Origin: Pseudomonas sp. QTF5
GTDB taxonomy: Bacteria; Pseudomonadota; Gammaproteobacteria; Pseudomonadales; Pseudomonadaceae
Length of the DNA stretch: 64,000 nt
Assembly (NCBI RefSeq): GCF_000512695.2
Contig: NZ_AZRW02000023.1
Coordinates: 1,289 to 65,288 of the forward strand
Direction: 5' to 3'
The translations under genes and the position numbers were made by a program. Every line of letters begins with the position of its first letter. The first letter of the stretch is position 1. The notes below the pieces were generated by a model. It was not told where the DNA came from, made no database searches, and worked only from the letters and a program-made list of their open reading frames with translations. Positions 42,248 through 50,683 of this stretch are shown here, piece by piece.

Positions 42248-43918
42248 ATGAGCCTGCAACTGAGCTTTGCCGAACACAGTGCCATCGGCCCCCGCGAGGA
42301 GAACCAGGATGCTCTGCGCCTGGTCACTCCGGCCCCGGCGCTGGCGGCAAGCAAGGGTTACCTGTTCGCCATCGCCGACGGCGTCAGCCAATGTGCCGAT
42401 GGCGGGCTCGCCGCCCGTTCGACCTTGCAGGCCCTGGCGCTGGACTACTACGCCACCCCGGAAACCTGGGGCGTCGCCCAGGCATTGGACCGTCTGCTAC
42501 TGGCGCAAAATCGCTGGTTGCAGGCTAACGGTGGCGGGCAACCGCTGCTGACCACGGTCAGTGCCTTGGTGATGCGCGGCCGGCGTTTTACCCTGGCGCA
42601 TGTGGGCGATTGCCGGGTTTATCGCTGGCACGTCGATACGCTGCAACGGGTGAGTGAGGATCACGTCTGGGACCAGCCGGGCATGCAACATGTGCTCAAG
42701 CGGGCCCTCGGACTGGATCAACACTTGGTGCTGGACTTTCTCGATGGTGAACTGCGCCTGAACGAGAGTTTCGTACTGCTCAGCGACGGCATCTGGGCCG
42801 TGCTGGGCGACACCGCCATTGCGGGCATTTTGCGCGATCAGCCTGACCTGAACAGTGCCGCGCAGACCCTGGTCAGCGCCGCGCACCTGGCCGGCAGTCA
42901 GGACAACGCCAGCGCCCTGCTGGTGCGGGTCGATGCCCTCGGTGAAACCAGCATCGGCGATGCACTGATTCATCTGCAGCAATGGCCCCTCCCGCCTGCG
43001 CTGAAGCCGGGCCAGACCTTCGAAGGCTGGCAGGTCGAAGGGATCCTCGGCCAGAGCCAGCAATCGCTGCTCTACCGGGTGCGCGACGCACAACAACAGC
43101 CCTGGCTGCTGAAAACCTTGCCCGGTGCGCTCCGTGACGATCACCAGGCGGGGCAGGCATTGTTGTCGGAGGAATGGTTTCTCAAGCGTGTGGCCGGGCG
43201 GCATTTTCCTGAAGTCCATGCCGCCAGTCAGCGTCAGCATTTGTACTACGTGATGCGTGAATATTCCGGGTCTACCCTGGCTGAGCTGCATCAACGCGTG
43301 GGAACACTGCCATTGGCTCAATGGCTGGATCTGGCCGAACGCTTGCTGCGGGCCATAGGCATATTGCATCGACGGCAAATTCTGCATCGCGATATCAAAC
43401 CGGAGAACCTGCTGCTGGGGGACGACGGTGAGCTGCGACTACTGGATTTCGGCCTAGCCTACTGCCCGGGGCTGTCCGAAGATCAAGCCTGCGCGCTGCC
43501 CGGAACGCCCAGCTATATCGCGCCGGAAGCCTTTCGTGGTGACCCGCCGACGCCACAACAGGATTTGTATGCGGTCGGGGTGACCTTGTATTACCTGCTG
43601 ACCGGGCAATATCCCTACGGCGAAATCGAAGCGTTCCAGCGCCCACGATTTGGTGTGCCTGTCAGCGCCAGTCGCTACCGGCCCGACCTGCCGGAATGGA
43701 TCGCGCAAAGTCTGGAGCGCGCGGTGGCGGCGGCTCCGGATCAGCGTTTTGAAACGGCGGAAGAATGGTTGTTGCTACTGGAACAGGGAGAACGTCGCAG
43801 TTTGAGCGTGCGCCCCAGACCGTTGCTGGAGCGCGAACCGCTGAAAGTCTGGCGGACGTTGGCACTGGTGTCGTTGCTGGTAAATCTGGTGCTGCTGTTT
43901 TTGCTGTTTCATGGTTGA
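42248..43918 (+). CDS. PP2C phosphatase fused to Ser/Thr protein kinase
   Basis: A 556-residue protein with two opposing enzymes. Residues about 1-240 are a PP2C-type phosphatase with the metal-binding motifs ENQDAL, IADGVS, HVGDCRVYR and SDG. Residues about 255-510 are a Hanks-type kinase with HRDIKPENLL (Asp382), DFGLAY and GTPSYIAPEA. A single membrane helix ends the protein (about 535-555), so it is probably anchored with both domains inside. It is cotranscribed with the nitrate transporter and is present in this place in other pseudomonads. Its target is unknown; a link to nitrate uptake is suggested by the operon only. Confidence 0.9.
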   Translation: MSLQLSFAEHSAIGPREENQDALRLVTPAPALAASKGYLFAIADGVSQCADGGLAARSTLQALALDYYATPETWGVAQALDRLLLAQNRWLQANGGGQPLLTTVSALVMRGRRFTLAHVGDCRVYRWHVDTLQRVSEDHVWDQPGMQHVLKRALGLDQHLVLDFLDGELRLNESFVLLSDGIWAVLGDTAIAGILRDQPDLNSAAQTLVSAAHLAGSQDNASALLVRVDALGETSIGDALIHLQQWPLPPALKPGQTFEGWQVEGILGQSQQSLLYRVRDAQQQPWLLKTLPGALRDDHQAGQALLSEEWFLKRVAGRHFPEVHAASQRQHLYYVMREYSGSTLAELHQRVGTLPLAQWLDLAERLLRAIGILHRRQILHRDIKPENLLLGDDGELRLLDFGLAYCPGLSEDQACALPGTPSYIAPEAFRGDPPTPQQDLYAVGVTLYYLLTGQYPYGEIEAFQRPRFGVPVSASRYRPDLPEWIAQSLERAVAAAPDQRFETAEEWLLLLEQGERRSLSVRPRPLLEREPLKVWRTLALVSLLVNLVLLFLLFHG

Positions 43919-43934
43919 GTTTTTCACTGAACCC

Positions 43935-44026
43935 AAAAGATCAAAAGATCAAAAGATCGCAGCCTGCGGCAGCTCCTACCGGTGCCCACGATCTCCTGTA
44001 GGAATTACCGCAGGCTGCGATCTTTT
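43935..44026. repeat. Direct and inverted repeat between the kinase gene and nirB
   Basis: AAAAGATC occurs three times in tandem (43935-43958). The last copy starts a 29-base arm, AAAAGATCGCAGCCTGCGGC..., mirrored at 43998-44026 with a few mismatches. This is a dispersed Pseudomonas palindrome and may end the transporter-kinase transcript. Confidence 0.75.
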
Positions 44027-44125
44027 GACTTTTCTGCTTCAAAACCGGGCATCGCGCCTTGAACCGGTGCACGCAAACACCCTCCTCCCACGCTGAGAGC
44101 CCATAAATTCGGCATTTGTGCGACT

Positions 44126-44140
44126 TGGCACAACCACTGC
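44126..44140 (+). promoter_or_regulatory. Sigma-54 promoter of nirBD-nasC-cobA
   Basis: TGGCACAACCACTGC has GG and GC ten bases apart and matches TGGCAC-N5-TTGC closely. Transcription should start near 44152. A GGTGCA half-site about 55 bases upstream (44066) could be part of an NtrC site, but I see no full dyad. Confidence 0.78.
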
Positions 44141-44167
44141 ATTACCTTTCCCAACATACATAAAGCC

Positions 44168-44257
44168 CGGCCTTCAACGTAGAAGGCTGCGCTGCCCGAG
44201 AGAACGGGACAAGGACAAAGGCGTCCTCGCTAGTTAACTAGCGGGACGCCTTTTTTT
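44168..44257 (+). promoter_or_regulatory. ANTAR-type attenuator leader of nirB
   Basis: Three hairpins have six-base loops with A first and G fourth: GCCTTC-AACGTA-GAAGGC (44170-44187), CCCG-AGAGAA-CGGG (44195-44208) and GGAC-AAAGGC-GTCC (44213-44226). The terminator follows: AGGCGTCC (44219-44226) pairs with GGACGCCT (44244-44251) around a CGCTAGTTAACTAGCG inner stem, then seven T residues. The GTCC arm of the third hairpin is also the terminator's 5' arm, so binding by NasT should block termination. The loop AAAGGC is the same as in the nasS leader. Confidence 0.85.
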
Positions 44258-44329
44258 GTTTGCGCAAAATTTTGTCGAGCAAGGCCTGAATGCCCTGATG
44301 AGGCAGGCCCGAGCTCCCCGGAGAACCTG

Positions 44330-46783
44330 ATGAAAAAACTAAAACTGGTGATGATCGGCAACGGCATGGCCGGGGTTCGCACCCTGGAAGAATTGCTCAA
44401 GCTGAGTAATGAGCTGTACGACATCACGGTCTTCGGCGCCGAACCCCATACCAACTACAACCGTATCCTGCTGTCGCCAGTACTGGCCGGCGAACAAACG
44501 TTCGAAGAGATCGTGCTCAACGATCTGGACTGGTACCTGGAAAATAACATCAAGCTGCTGCTCAACCGCAAAGTGGTGGAGATCGACCGGGTCAAACGCC
44601 GGGTCATCGCCGAAGACGGCACCGAGGCCGAATACGACCGCCTGCTGATCGCCACCGGTTCGACCCCGTTCATCCTGCCAATCCCCGGCAATACCTTGCA
44701 GGGCGTGATCGGTTATCGCGACATTGCCGACACCCAAGCGATGATCGACACCGCCAAGACCCACAAGCACGCCGTGGTCATCGGCGGCGGCCTGCTGGGT
44801 CTTGAAGCCGCCAACGGCCTGATGCTGCGCGGCATGCACGTCACCGTGGTGCACATCGGCGAATGGCTGCTGGAACGGCAACTGGACAAAACCAGCGGCC
44901 AACTCCTGCAAACCGCCCTGGAAGCCCGTGGCCTGCATTTCCGTCTGTGCGAACAGACCCAGGCTCTGCACGATGCCGGCAATGGCCGGGTCGGCTCGGT
45001 GCAGTTCAAGAACGGCGACATCATCCCTGCCGACCTGGTGGTGATGGCCGCCGGTATTCGCCCAAACACCGAACTCGCGGAAAAATCCGGCATCCCGTGC
45101 AACCGCGGGATTCTGGTCAACGACACCCTGCAAACCTACGACCCTCGGGTCTACGCCATCGGCGAATGCGCCAGCCACCGTGGAGTCGCCTACGGTCTGG
45201 TCGCGCCGCTGTTCGAACAGGCCAAGGTATGCGCCAACCACCTCGCCCAATTGGGCTTCGCCACCTACAAGGGTTCGGTGACTTCGACCAAATTGAAAGT
45301 CACCGGCATCGACCTGTTTTCCGCCGGCGACTTCATGGGCGGCGAAGGCACTGAGACCATCACCCTCTCCGACCCGATCGGCGGGGTTTACAAAAAACTG
45401 GTGATCAAGGATGACGTGCTGGTCGGCGCCTGTCTGTACGGCGATACGGCAGATGGCGGTTGGTATTTCCGGCAGATCCGTGAGAACCATGCCATCGGCG
45501 AGATCCGCGATCACCTGATGTTCGGCGAAAACGCCCTCGGTGACGTAGGACACCAAGGCCAGGACAAGGCCATGAGCATGGCCGACACCGCCGAAGTCTG
45601 CGGCTGCAACGGCGTGTGCAAAGGCACCATCGTCAAGGCCATCCAGGAACACGGTCTGTTCAGCGTCGATGACGTGAAAAAACACACCAAGGCTGCCAGT
45701 TCTTGCGGTTCCTGCGCCGGTCTCGTCGAGCAGATCCTGATCAATACCGTGGGCGGTGCGGCGGACGTCAAACCGAAAAGCGAAAAAGCCATCTGCGGTT
45801 GCAGCGACCTCAACCACGGGCAAATCCGCCAAGCCATCCGCGACCAGCACCTGCTGAGCATTGCCGGCACCATGAGCTACCTGAACTGGCGTACCCCGAA
45901 CGGTTGCGCCACGTGCCGTCCGGCGCTCAACTACTACCTGATTTCCACCTGGCCGGGCGAAGCCAAGGACGACCCGCAATCGCGTCTGATCAACGAACGC
46001 GCCCACGCCAACATCCAGAAAGACGGCACTTACTCTGTAGTCCCGCGGATGTGGGGCGGTGTGACCAATCCTTCAGAGCTGCGGCGCATCGCCGATGTGG
46101 CCGACAAGTACAACGTGCCAATGGTCAAAGTCACCGGCGGCCAGCGCATCGACTTGCTGGGGATCAAAAAGCAGGATCTGCCAGGCGTCTGGAAAGACCT
46201 GGACATGGCCTCCGGTCACGCCTACGGCAAATCCATCCGCACCGTGAAAACCTGCGTCGGCAGCGAGTTCTGCCGCTTCGGCACCCAGAACTCCACGCAA
46301 CTGGGCATTGAGCTTGAGCACGACCTGTTCAACATGTGGTCGCCGCACAAAGTGAAACTGGCCGTCTCCGGTTGCCCACGCAACTGCTCGGAAGCGGGGA
46401 TCAAGGACGTCGGAATTATCGGCGTAGATTCCGGCTGGGAGATGTACATCGGTGGCAATGGCGGGATCAAAACCGAAGTCGCGGAGTTCTTCGTCAAGCT
46501 GAAAACCGCCGAAGAAGTGCGCGAATACAACGGCGCGTTCCTGCAGCTGTATCGCGAAGAAGCCTTCTACCTCGAGCGCACCGTGCATTACCTGCAACGG
46601 GTCGGCATGGAATACATCAAGAAAGCAGTGCTGGAAGACCCGGAGCGGCGCAAGGCATTGAACGATCGCCTGCAGTTCTCCCTGTCGTTGGAACAGGACC
46701 CCTGGAAGGAACGCCTCGAACAGCCACTGCTGAAAAAAGAATTCGAGGTCATTCCCGTGAAGAACCTGGAGGTATCGGTATGA
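44330..46783 (+). CDS. nirB: Assimilatory nitrite reductase, large subunit
   Basis: An 817-residue NADH-dependent sirohaem enzyme reducing nitrite to ammonium in the cytoplasm. The order is an FAD/NAD-binding domain (1-310, GNGMAGVRTLEELL and VVIGGGLLGLEAANGL), BFD-like [2Fe-2S] cysteines (CGCNGVCKG near 425, CGSCAGLVEQ near 463), then the sirohaem/4Fe-4S region with TCVGSEFCRFG and SGCPRNCSEAG. GGAG lies seven bases before the ATG. Its stop overlaps nirD. Confidence 0.95.
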   Translation: MKKLKLVMIGNGMAGVRTLEELLKLSNELYDITVFGAEPHTNYNRILLSPVLAGEQTFEEIVLNDLDWYLENNIKLLLNRKVVEIDRVKRRVIAEDGTEAEYDRLLIATGSTPFILPIPGNTLQGVIGYRDIADTQAMIDTAKTHKHAVVIGGGLLGLEAANGLMLRGMHVTVVHIGEWLLERQLDKTSGQLLQTALEARGLHFRLCEQTQALHDAGNGRVGSVQFKNGDIIPADLVVMAAGIRPNTELAEKSGIPCNRGILVNDTLQTYDPRVYAIGECASHRGVAYGLVAPLFEQAKVCANHLAQLGFATYKGSVTSTKLKVTGIDLFSAGDFMGGEGTETITLSDPIGGVYKKLVIKDDVLVGACLYGDTADGGWYFRQIRENHAIGEIRDHLMFGENALGDVGHQGQDKAMSMADTAEVCGCNGVCKGTIVKAIQEHGLFSVDDVKKHTKAASSCGSCAGLVEQILINTVGGAADVKPKSEKAICGCSDLNHGQIRQAIRDQHLLSIAGTMSYLNWRTPNGCATCRPALNYYLISTWPGEAKDDPQSRLINERAHANIQKDGTYSVVPRMWGGVTNPSELRRIADVADKYNVPMVKVTGGQRIDLLGIKKQDLPGVWKDLDMASGHAYGKSIRTVKTCVGSEFCRFGTQNSTQLGIELEHDLFNMWSPHKVKLAVSGCPRNCSEAGIKDVGIIGVDSGWEMYIGGNGGIKTEVAEFFVKLKTAEEVREYNGAFLQLYREEAFYLERTVHYLQRVGMEYIKKAVLEDPERRKALNDRLQFSLSLEQDPWKERLEQPLLKKEFEVIPVKNLEVSV

Positions 46784-47097
46784 ACTGGCTGGATATCTGC
46801 GCACTGGAAGAAATCAACGCACTGGGCTCGCGGATCATCGCCGGCCCGAAAGGCGACATTGCGATTTTTCGTACAAGCGACGATGAGGTTTTCGCCCTTG
46901 ATGACCGCTGCCCGCACAAGGGCGGGCCGCTGTCCCAGGGTTTGATCTACGGCAAACGGGTAGCCTGCCCGCTGCACAACTGGCAGATCGATCTGCAAAC
47001 CGGCGAGGCCCTGGCCCCGGATGTCGGCTGCGCCCATCATCATTCGGCACGGGTCGAGAACGGCCGGGTACTGCTGGCCCTACGGGAAGCAAGCTGA
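46780..47097 (+). CDS. nirD: Assimilatory nitrite reductase, small subunit
   Basis: A 105-residue Rieske-fold subunit that pairs with NirB. It keeps all four cluster ligands, Cys44-x-His46 and Cys63-x2-His66 (CPHKG and CPLHNW), which some enterobacterial NirD proteins lack, so it may carry a real [2Fe-2S] centre. GGAGG lies seven bases before the ATG, and it overlaps nirB by four bases and nasC by one. Confidence 0.94.
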   Translation: MNWLDICALEEINALGSRIIAGPKGDIAIFRTSDDEVFALDDRCPHKGGPLSQGLIYGKRVACPLHNWQIDLQTGEALAPDVGCAHHHSARVENGRVLLALREAS

Positions 47098-49814
47098 TGG
47101 ACAAGCAAATCACCGCCTCGACCTGCTGCTATTGCGGGGTCGGCTGCGGCGTGCTGATCGAGCACGATGGCGAGCGCATCCTCGGCGTCAGCGGCGATCC
47201 CGCGCACCCGGCCAACTTCGGCAAATTGTGCAGTAAAGGTTCGACCTTGCACCTGACCGGCGACTTGGCAGCACGGGCGTTGTACCCGGAATTGCGCCTC
47301 GGCAAAGGCCTGGCCTGCAGCCGCACCGACTGGGACACGGCTCTCGATCACGCCGCCAGCGTCTTCGCCGAGACCATCGCCGAGCACGGCCCGGACAGTG
47401 TCGCATTCTATATCTCCGGGCAGTTGTTGACCGAGGATTACTACGCCTTCAACAAACTGGCGCGGGCGCTGGTGGGCACCAACAACATCGACAGTAATTC
47501 ACGGCTGTGCATGTCTTCTGCGGTGGTCGGCTACAAGCGCAGCCTCGGTGCCGATGCTCCGCCTTGCAGCTACGAAGACCTGGAGTTGAGCGACTGCGTG
47601 ATGATCGTCGGCAGCAACATGGCCTACGCCCACCCAGTCCTTTTTCGTCGCCTGGAAGAAGCAAAATCCCGCCGCCCACAGATGAAAGTCATCGTCATCG
47701 ACCCACGGCGCACCGACACCTGCGATTTGGCTGACCTGCACCTGGCGATTCTGCCCGGCACCGATGTCGCCTTGTTCCATGGGATTTTGCACCTGTTGCT
47801 GTGGGAAGACTGGGTCGACCGCGATTTCATCAAGGCCCACACCGAAGGCCTGGCCGAGCTGAAAAACCTGGTGCGCGATTACACCCCGACAATGGTTTCG
47901 CAACTCTGTGGCATCAGCGTCGAGCAATTGCAGCAATGCGCGGAATGGGTCGGCACTTCACCCAGCTTTCTGTCGCTGTGGTGCATGGGGCTGAATCAGT
48001 CCACCGCCGGCAGCGCGAAGAACAGCGCACTGATCAACCTGCACCTGGCCACCGGGCAAATCGGCCGGCCCGGTGCAGGACCTTTCTCACTGACTGGTCA
48101 GCCGAATGCCATGGGCGGCCGGGAAACTGGCAGTTTGTCGAACCTGCTGCCAGGCCATCGCGAAGCGGCCAATGCCGACCACCGCGCGCAAGTTGCCGAC
48201 TACTGGGGCGTTGATCAACTGCCCGCAAACACCGGGCTGACGGCCATCGAACTGTTCGAGCAGATGCGTAGCGGCAAGATCAAAGCCCTGTGGATCGCCT
48301 GCACCAACCCTGCCCAGTCGCTGCCGGATCAAACCGCTGTACGCGCGGCACTGCAAGCCTGCCCATTCGTGGTGTTGCAGGAAGCCTTTCGGACCACCGA
48401 AACCGCCGCGTTCGCCGACCTGCTGCTGCCCGCCGCCAGTTGGGGTGAAAAGGACGGCACGGTCACCAACTCCGAACGGCGCATTTCCCACGTCCGTCAG
48501 GCCATTGGCGCACCCGGTGAAGCACGGCCCGACTGGGCGATCACCGTGGATTTCGCACAGCGCCTGGAAAAACATCTGCGCCCTGGAGCAACCAGCCTGT
48601 TTGCCTTTGAAACCCCGGCGCAGGTCTTCGATGAATACAAACACCTGACTCGCGGCCGCGACCTCGACCTGTCCGGGATCAGCCATGAATTGATCGACCA
48701 ACTCGGTCCGCAGCAATGGCCCTTCCCCGCCGGTGCCCGCGAAGGCACGGCGCGGCTGTATCTCGACGGGGTTTTCCCGACCGCCAGCGGGCGTGCACAG
48801 TTCGTCACCGACCCGTATCGCGCCGCCAAGGAGCAACGCGATGCGCGCTTCCCGCTGACCCTGATTACCGGCCGCCTGCGCGATCAATGGCACGGCATGA
48901 GCCGCACCGGCACCGCCGCGCAACTATTCGGCCATGTCAGCGAAGCCGTGTTGAGCCTGCACCCGGATGAACTGCGTCGGCATCGCTTGCAACCTGGCGA
49001 TCTGATCAATCTGAAAAGTCGCCGGGGCTCGGTGATCGTACCGGTCAGCAGCGACAACAGCGTACGTCCGGGCCAGGCCTTCCTGCCGATGCATTGGGGC
49101 GACCGCTTTCTCAAGGGCGGCGTGAATACCCTCACCCTTCCCGCCTTCGACCCATTGTCGAAACAACCGGAACTCAAACACAGCGGTGTGCGCCTCGAAC
49201 CTGTGCAATTACCTTGGCAGCTTTTCGCTCTGATAGAAGGTGATGTTCAACAGCACTTGGAGACACTACGACCGCTCTGCGAGGCGTTTTCCTACGCCAG
49301 CCTCAGCCTGACCGGCCGTGAACGCCCTGCACTGCTGATACGCGCCGCCAGCGCCACCGCGCCAGATCCACAGCTATTGCGTGATATCGATCAATGTCTG
49401 GGGCTCAACGCAGGCCCGGTATTGGCGTACGACGATCCTCGGCGCTCGATCGGCAAACGGGTACGGATCGAGAACGGTCGGATCACCGCGATTCGCCTGG
49501 CCGGTGAAACCCTCGCTCAGCACTGGCTGCAAAGCCTGTGGCTCGAAGGTCGCGCCGACGAACAGCTACGCCGTTGGCTGTTGGCGCCCTTGAGTGCACC
49601 ACCGGGCGGCGCTGGCGGTCCGGTATCGGGCACCAAAACTCTGTGCAATTGCATGAACGTCAGCCAGAACGCGGTCTGTGCCGGCATTGGCCGTGGTCTG
49701 GATTTGCAGGGTTTGAAACAAGAATTGGGCTGCGGCACGCAATGCGGCTCCTGCGTCCCGGAAATCAAGCGTTTGCTGGCCGCCACTGCGCAGCCAGTCG
49801 CCGTCATCTCGTGA
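47097..49814 (+). CDS. nasC: Assimilatory nitrate reductase, catalytic subunit
   Basis: A 905-residue molybdopterin oxidoreductase reducing nitrate to nitrite. The N-terminal [4Fe-4S] ligands are Cys10, Cys13, Cys17 and Cys45. Mo-bis-MGD binding follows (SNSRLCMSSAVVGYKRSLG, SLWCMGLNQST, PGAGPFSLTGQPNAMGGRE). The C-terminal ~50 residues are a BFD-type [2Fe-2S] domain (CNCMNVSQ and CGTQCGSCVPEI). No separate NADH-dehydrogenase subunit is seen here, so the electron donor is not evident. ATG overlaps the nirD stop. Confidence 0.93.
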   Translation: MDKQITASTCCYCGVGCGVLIEHDGERILGVSGDPAHPANFGKLCSKGSTLHLTGDLAARALYPELRLGKGLACSRTDWDTALDHAASVFAETIAEHGPDSVAFYISGQLLTEDYYAFNKLARALVGTNNIDSNSRLCMSSAVVGYKRSLGADAPPCSYEDLELSDCVMIVGSNMAYAHPVLFRRLEEAKSRRPQMKVIVIDPRRTDTCDLADLHLAILPGTDVALFHGILHLLLWEDWVDRDFIKAHTEGLAELKNLVRDYTPTMVSQLCGISVEQLQQCAEWVGTSPSFLSLWCMGLNQSTAGSAKNSALINLHLATGQIGRPGAGPFSLTGQPNAMGGRETGSLSNLLPGHREAANADHRAQVADYWGVDQLPANTGLTAIELFEQMRSGKIKALWIACTNPAQSLPDQTAVRAALQACPFVVLQEAFRTTETAAFADLLLPAASWGEKDGTVTNSERRISHVRQAIGAPGEARPDWAITVDFAQRLEKHLRPGATSLFAFETPAQVFDEYKHLTRGRDLDLSGISHELIDQLGPQQWPFPAGAREGTARLYLDGVFPTASGRAQFVTDPYRAAKEQRDARFPLTLITGRLRDQWHGMSRTGTAAQLFGHVSEAVLSLHPDELRRHRLQPGDLINLKSRRGSVIVPVSSDNSVRPGQAFLPMHWGDRFLKGGVNTLTLPAFDPLSKQPELKHSGVRLEPVQLPWQLFALIEGDVQQHLETLRPLCEAFSYASLSLTGRERPALLIRAASATAPDPQLLRDIDQCLGLNAGPVLAYDDPRRSIGKRVRIENGRITAIRLAGETLAQHWLQSLWLEGRADEQLRRWLLAPLSAPPGGAGGPVSGTKTLCNCMNVSQNAVCAGIGRGLDLQGLKQELGCGTQCGSCVPEIKRLLAATAQPVAVIS

Positions 49815-49824
49815 GGAAAACACT

Positions 49825-50589
49825 ATGAGCGCAAAAGTCTGGCTGGTGGGTGCGGGTCCTGGCGATCCTGAATTGCTGACCCTCAAAGCGGTTCGAGCGT
49901 TGCGCGAAGCAGACGTGGTGCTGATCGACGATCTGGTCAATGACGCGGTGCTGGAGCATTGCCCGAGCGCGCGAATTATTCCTGTGGGTAAGCGCGGCGG
50001 CTGTCGCTCCACGCCCCAAGCCTTCATCCATCGTCTGATGTTGCGTTATGCCCGCCACGGCAAATGCGTGGTGCGGCTCAAGGGTGGTGATCCGTGCATC
50101 TTCGGGCGCGGCGGTGAAGAAGCGCAGTGGCTGCGCGAGCGTGGCGTCGAGGTTGAGCTGGTCAATGGCATCACGGCGGGTCTTGCCGGCGCGACCCAAT
50201 GCGATATTCCGCTGACGCTGAGGGGCGTGGCGCGTGGCGTGACACTGGTCACGGCGCACACTCAGGATGACAGCAGCCTGAACTGGCAGGCCCTGGCTCA
50301 AGGGGGCACCACACTGGTGATCTACATGGGCGTGGCGAAGCTCAGTGAAATTCGCGAGCAATTGCTGGCCGGCGGAATGGCAGCCGATACACCTGTGGCG
50401 ATGATCGAAAATGCTTCCCTGCCGCACCAACGGGAATGTCGGAGCGATCTGACAGCGATGGAGGAAGATGCCTGCGCCTTTGAATTGAAAAGCCCAGCCA
50501 TTTTGGTGATTGGAACCGTGGCAGCCTGTGCAACGTCATCTCTGTGGGAGCGCGGCTTGCCCGCGATGGCGGCCGATCAATCAGCCTGA
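49825..50589 (+). CDS. cobA: Uroporphyrinogen-III C-methyltransferase
   Basis: A 254-residue SAM-dependent enzyme making precorrin-2, the sirohaem precursor needed by NirB. Motifs are VWLVGAGPGDPELLTLKA, VRLKGGDPCIFGRGGEE and VVNGITAG-like ELVNGITAGL. The last ~18 residues (SLWERGLPAMAADQSA) are encoded by a REP unit and are probably an add-on. GAGG precedes the ATG. It is the last gene of the nirB unit. Confidence 0.93.
   Translation: MSAKVWLVGAGPGDPELLTLKAVRALREADVVLIDDLVNDAVLEHCPSARIIPVGKRGGCRSTPQAFIHRLMLRYARHGKCVVRLKGGDPCIFGRGGEEAQWLRERGVEVELVNGITAGLAGATQCDIPLTLRGVARGVTLVTAHTQDDSSLNWQALAQGGTTLVIYMGVAKLSEIREQLLAGGMAADTPVAMIENASLPHQRECRSDLTAMEEDACAFELKSPAILVIGTVAACATSSLWERGLPAMAADQSA
50541..50569. 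repeat. REP unit inside the end of cobA
   Basis: CTGTGGGAGCGCGGCTTGCC followed by CGCGATGGC matches the REP core of this genome and lies within the last codons of cobA. It supplies the C-terminal residues of the protein. Confidence 0.7.
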
Positions 50590-50640
50590 ACCTACCTTCC
50601 CCTCACAACCAAATCCCTCATCACCAAATCGCAGACAAAG

Positions 50641-50666
50641 AAAAGCCCGGCCTAAGCCGGGCTTTT
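50641..50666. terminator. Bidirectional terminator of cobA and oprF
   Basis: AAAAGCCCGGC and GCCGGGCTTTT form a perfect 11-base stem with a four-base loop, between the convergent cobA and oprF genes. Confidence 0.9.
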
Positions 50667-50683
50667 CCAGAGCTGCGAGCTAA

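Noticed and set aside
44339..46006. Minus-strand open frame opposite nirB
   Set aside because: No motif is recognisable and nirB is certain on the other strand.
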